In this document: one piece after another, positions 39,234 to 39,266 of the stretch
Layout of the letters: the number at the start of each line of letters is the position of its first letter
How positions within the stretch are numbered: position 1 is the first letter of the stretch
NCBI GenBank assembly: GCA_902557385.1
Contig: CACDZF010000008.1
Span: forward strand, 1-39,266
Reading direction: 5' to 3'
Length of the DNA stretch: 39,266 nucleotides
From: an uncultured Pelagibacteraceae bacterium
Lineage (GTDB): Bacteria > Pseudomonadota > Alphaproteobacteria > Pelagibacterales > Pelagibacteraceae
Notes under the pieces: generated by a model
Seen by the model: the letters and a program-made list of their open reading frames with translations, nothing else
Database searches by the model: none
What the model was told of the DNA's origin: nothing
Position numbers and translations under genes: made by a program

Positions 39234-39266
39234 AAAATTATTTTTTTTTTCTTTTAAAACTACCTT

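Overview
The window looks like a core chromosomal segment of a streamlined marine alphaproteobacterium, most likely a SAR11 / Pelagibacterales relative. Supporting this are very AT-rich DNA with long A and T runs, Lys/Asn/Ile-rich proteins, almost no intergenic space, interlocking gene ends, and typically alphaproteobacterial gene order (dut-ThiF, irr next to fabA-fabB-fabI, murJ-trpS-nfu, fur-miaB-phoH-ybeY-lnt-metK, nusA-infB-rbfA-rpsO-pnp, grpE-dnaK-dnaJ). The assignment rests on gene content and order only. I see no rRNA, tRNA, CRISPR array, insertion sequence, prophage or toxin/defence island.

Layout. 1-1572 (+): 3' part of dut, a ThiF/MoeB-like E1 enzyme and a secreted SH3 protein. 1600-4638 (-): an unannotated 58-residue cysteine-rich zinc-ribbon protein behind two Fur-like boxes, then katG and the haem/iron regulator irr. 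4718-7339 (+): fabA-fabB-fabI for unsaturated fatty acid synthesis and elongation, plus a tiny basic ORF. 7365-21467 (-): a long run that reads tsaB-fur-miaB-phoH-ybeY-lnt-metK-[promoter and terminator hairpin]-nusA-infB-rbfA-rpsO-pnp-GcvT-like. 21415-22473 (+): a polysaccharide deacetylase whose 5' end overlaps tsaB head to head. 22465-26706 (-): murJ-trpS-nfu-Bax-like glucosaminidase. 26757-29045 (+): a malic enzyme fused to a phosphotransacetylase-like domain. 29042-32258: a BON lipoprotein and rsmI (-), an LppC-like binding protein (+) and rdgB (-). 32292-39233 (+): grpE-dnaK-dnaJ with a sigma-32-type promoter before dnaK, then a small membrane protein, dapB, nth, a PfkB kinase and a 2OG-Fe(II) oxygenase-like protein.

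The genes cover information processing (transcription and translation factors, tRNA modification, RNA turnover), envelope construction (lipid II flipping, lipoprotein acylation, wall hydrolase, fatty acids), protein quality control, and iron/peroxide stress. The 1.6-4.7 kb segment is the most regulatory: two Fur-like boxes, an Irr-type box on the -10 of katG, and the irr gene itself. The most distinctive regulatory DNA is the nusA leader, where an intrinsic terminator lies between the only visible promoter and a start codon 15 nt beyond its U-tract.

I found no large undescribed multigene system. The candidates worth following are the Fur-boxed small cysteine-rich protein, the nusA attenuator-like leader, the 53-bp head-to-head overlap of a shortened tsaB with a deacetylase gene, and several unannotated or reduced genes.
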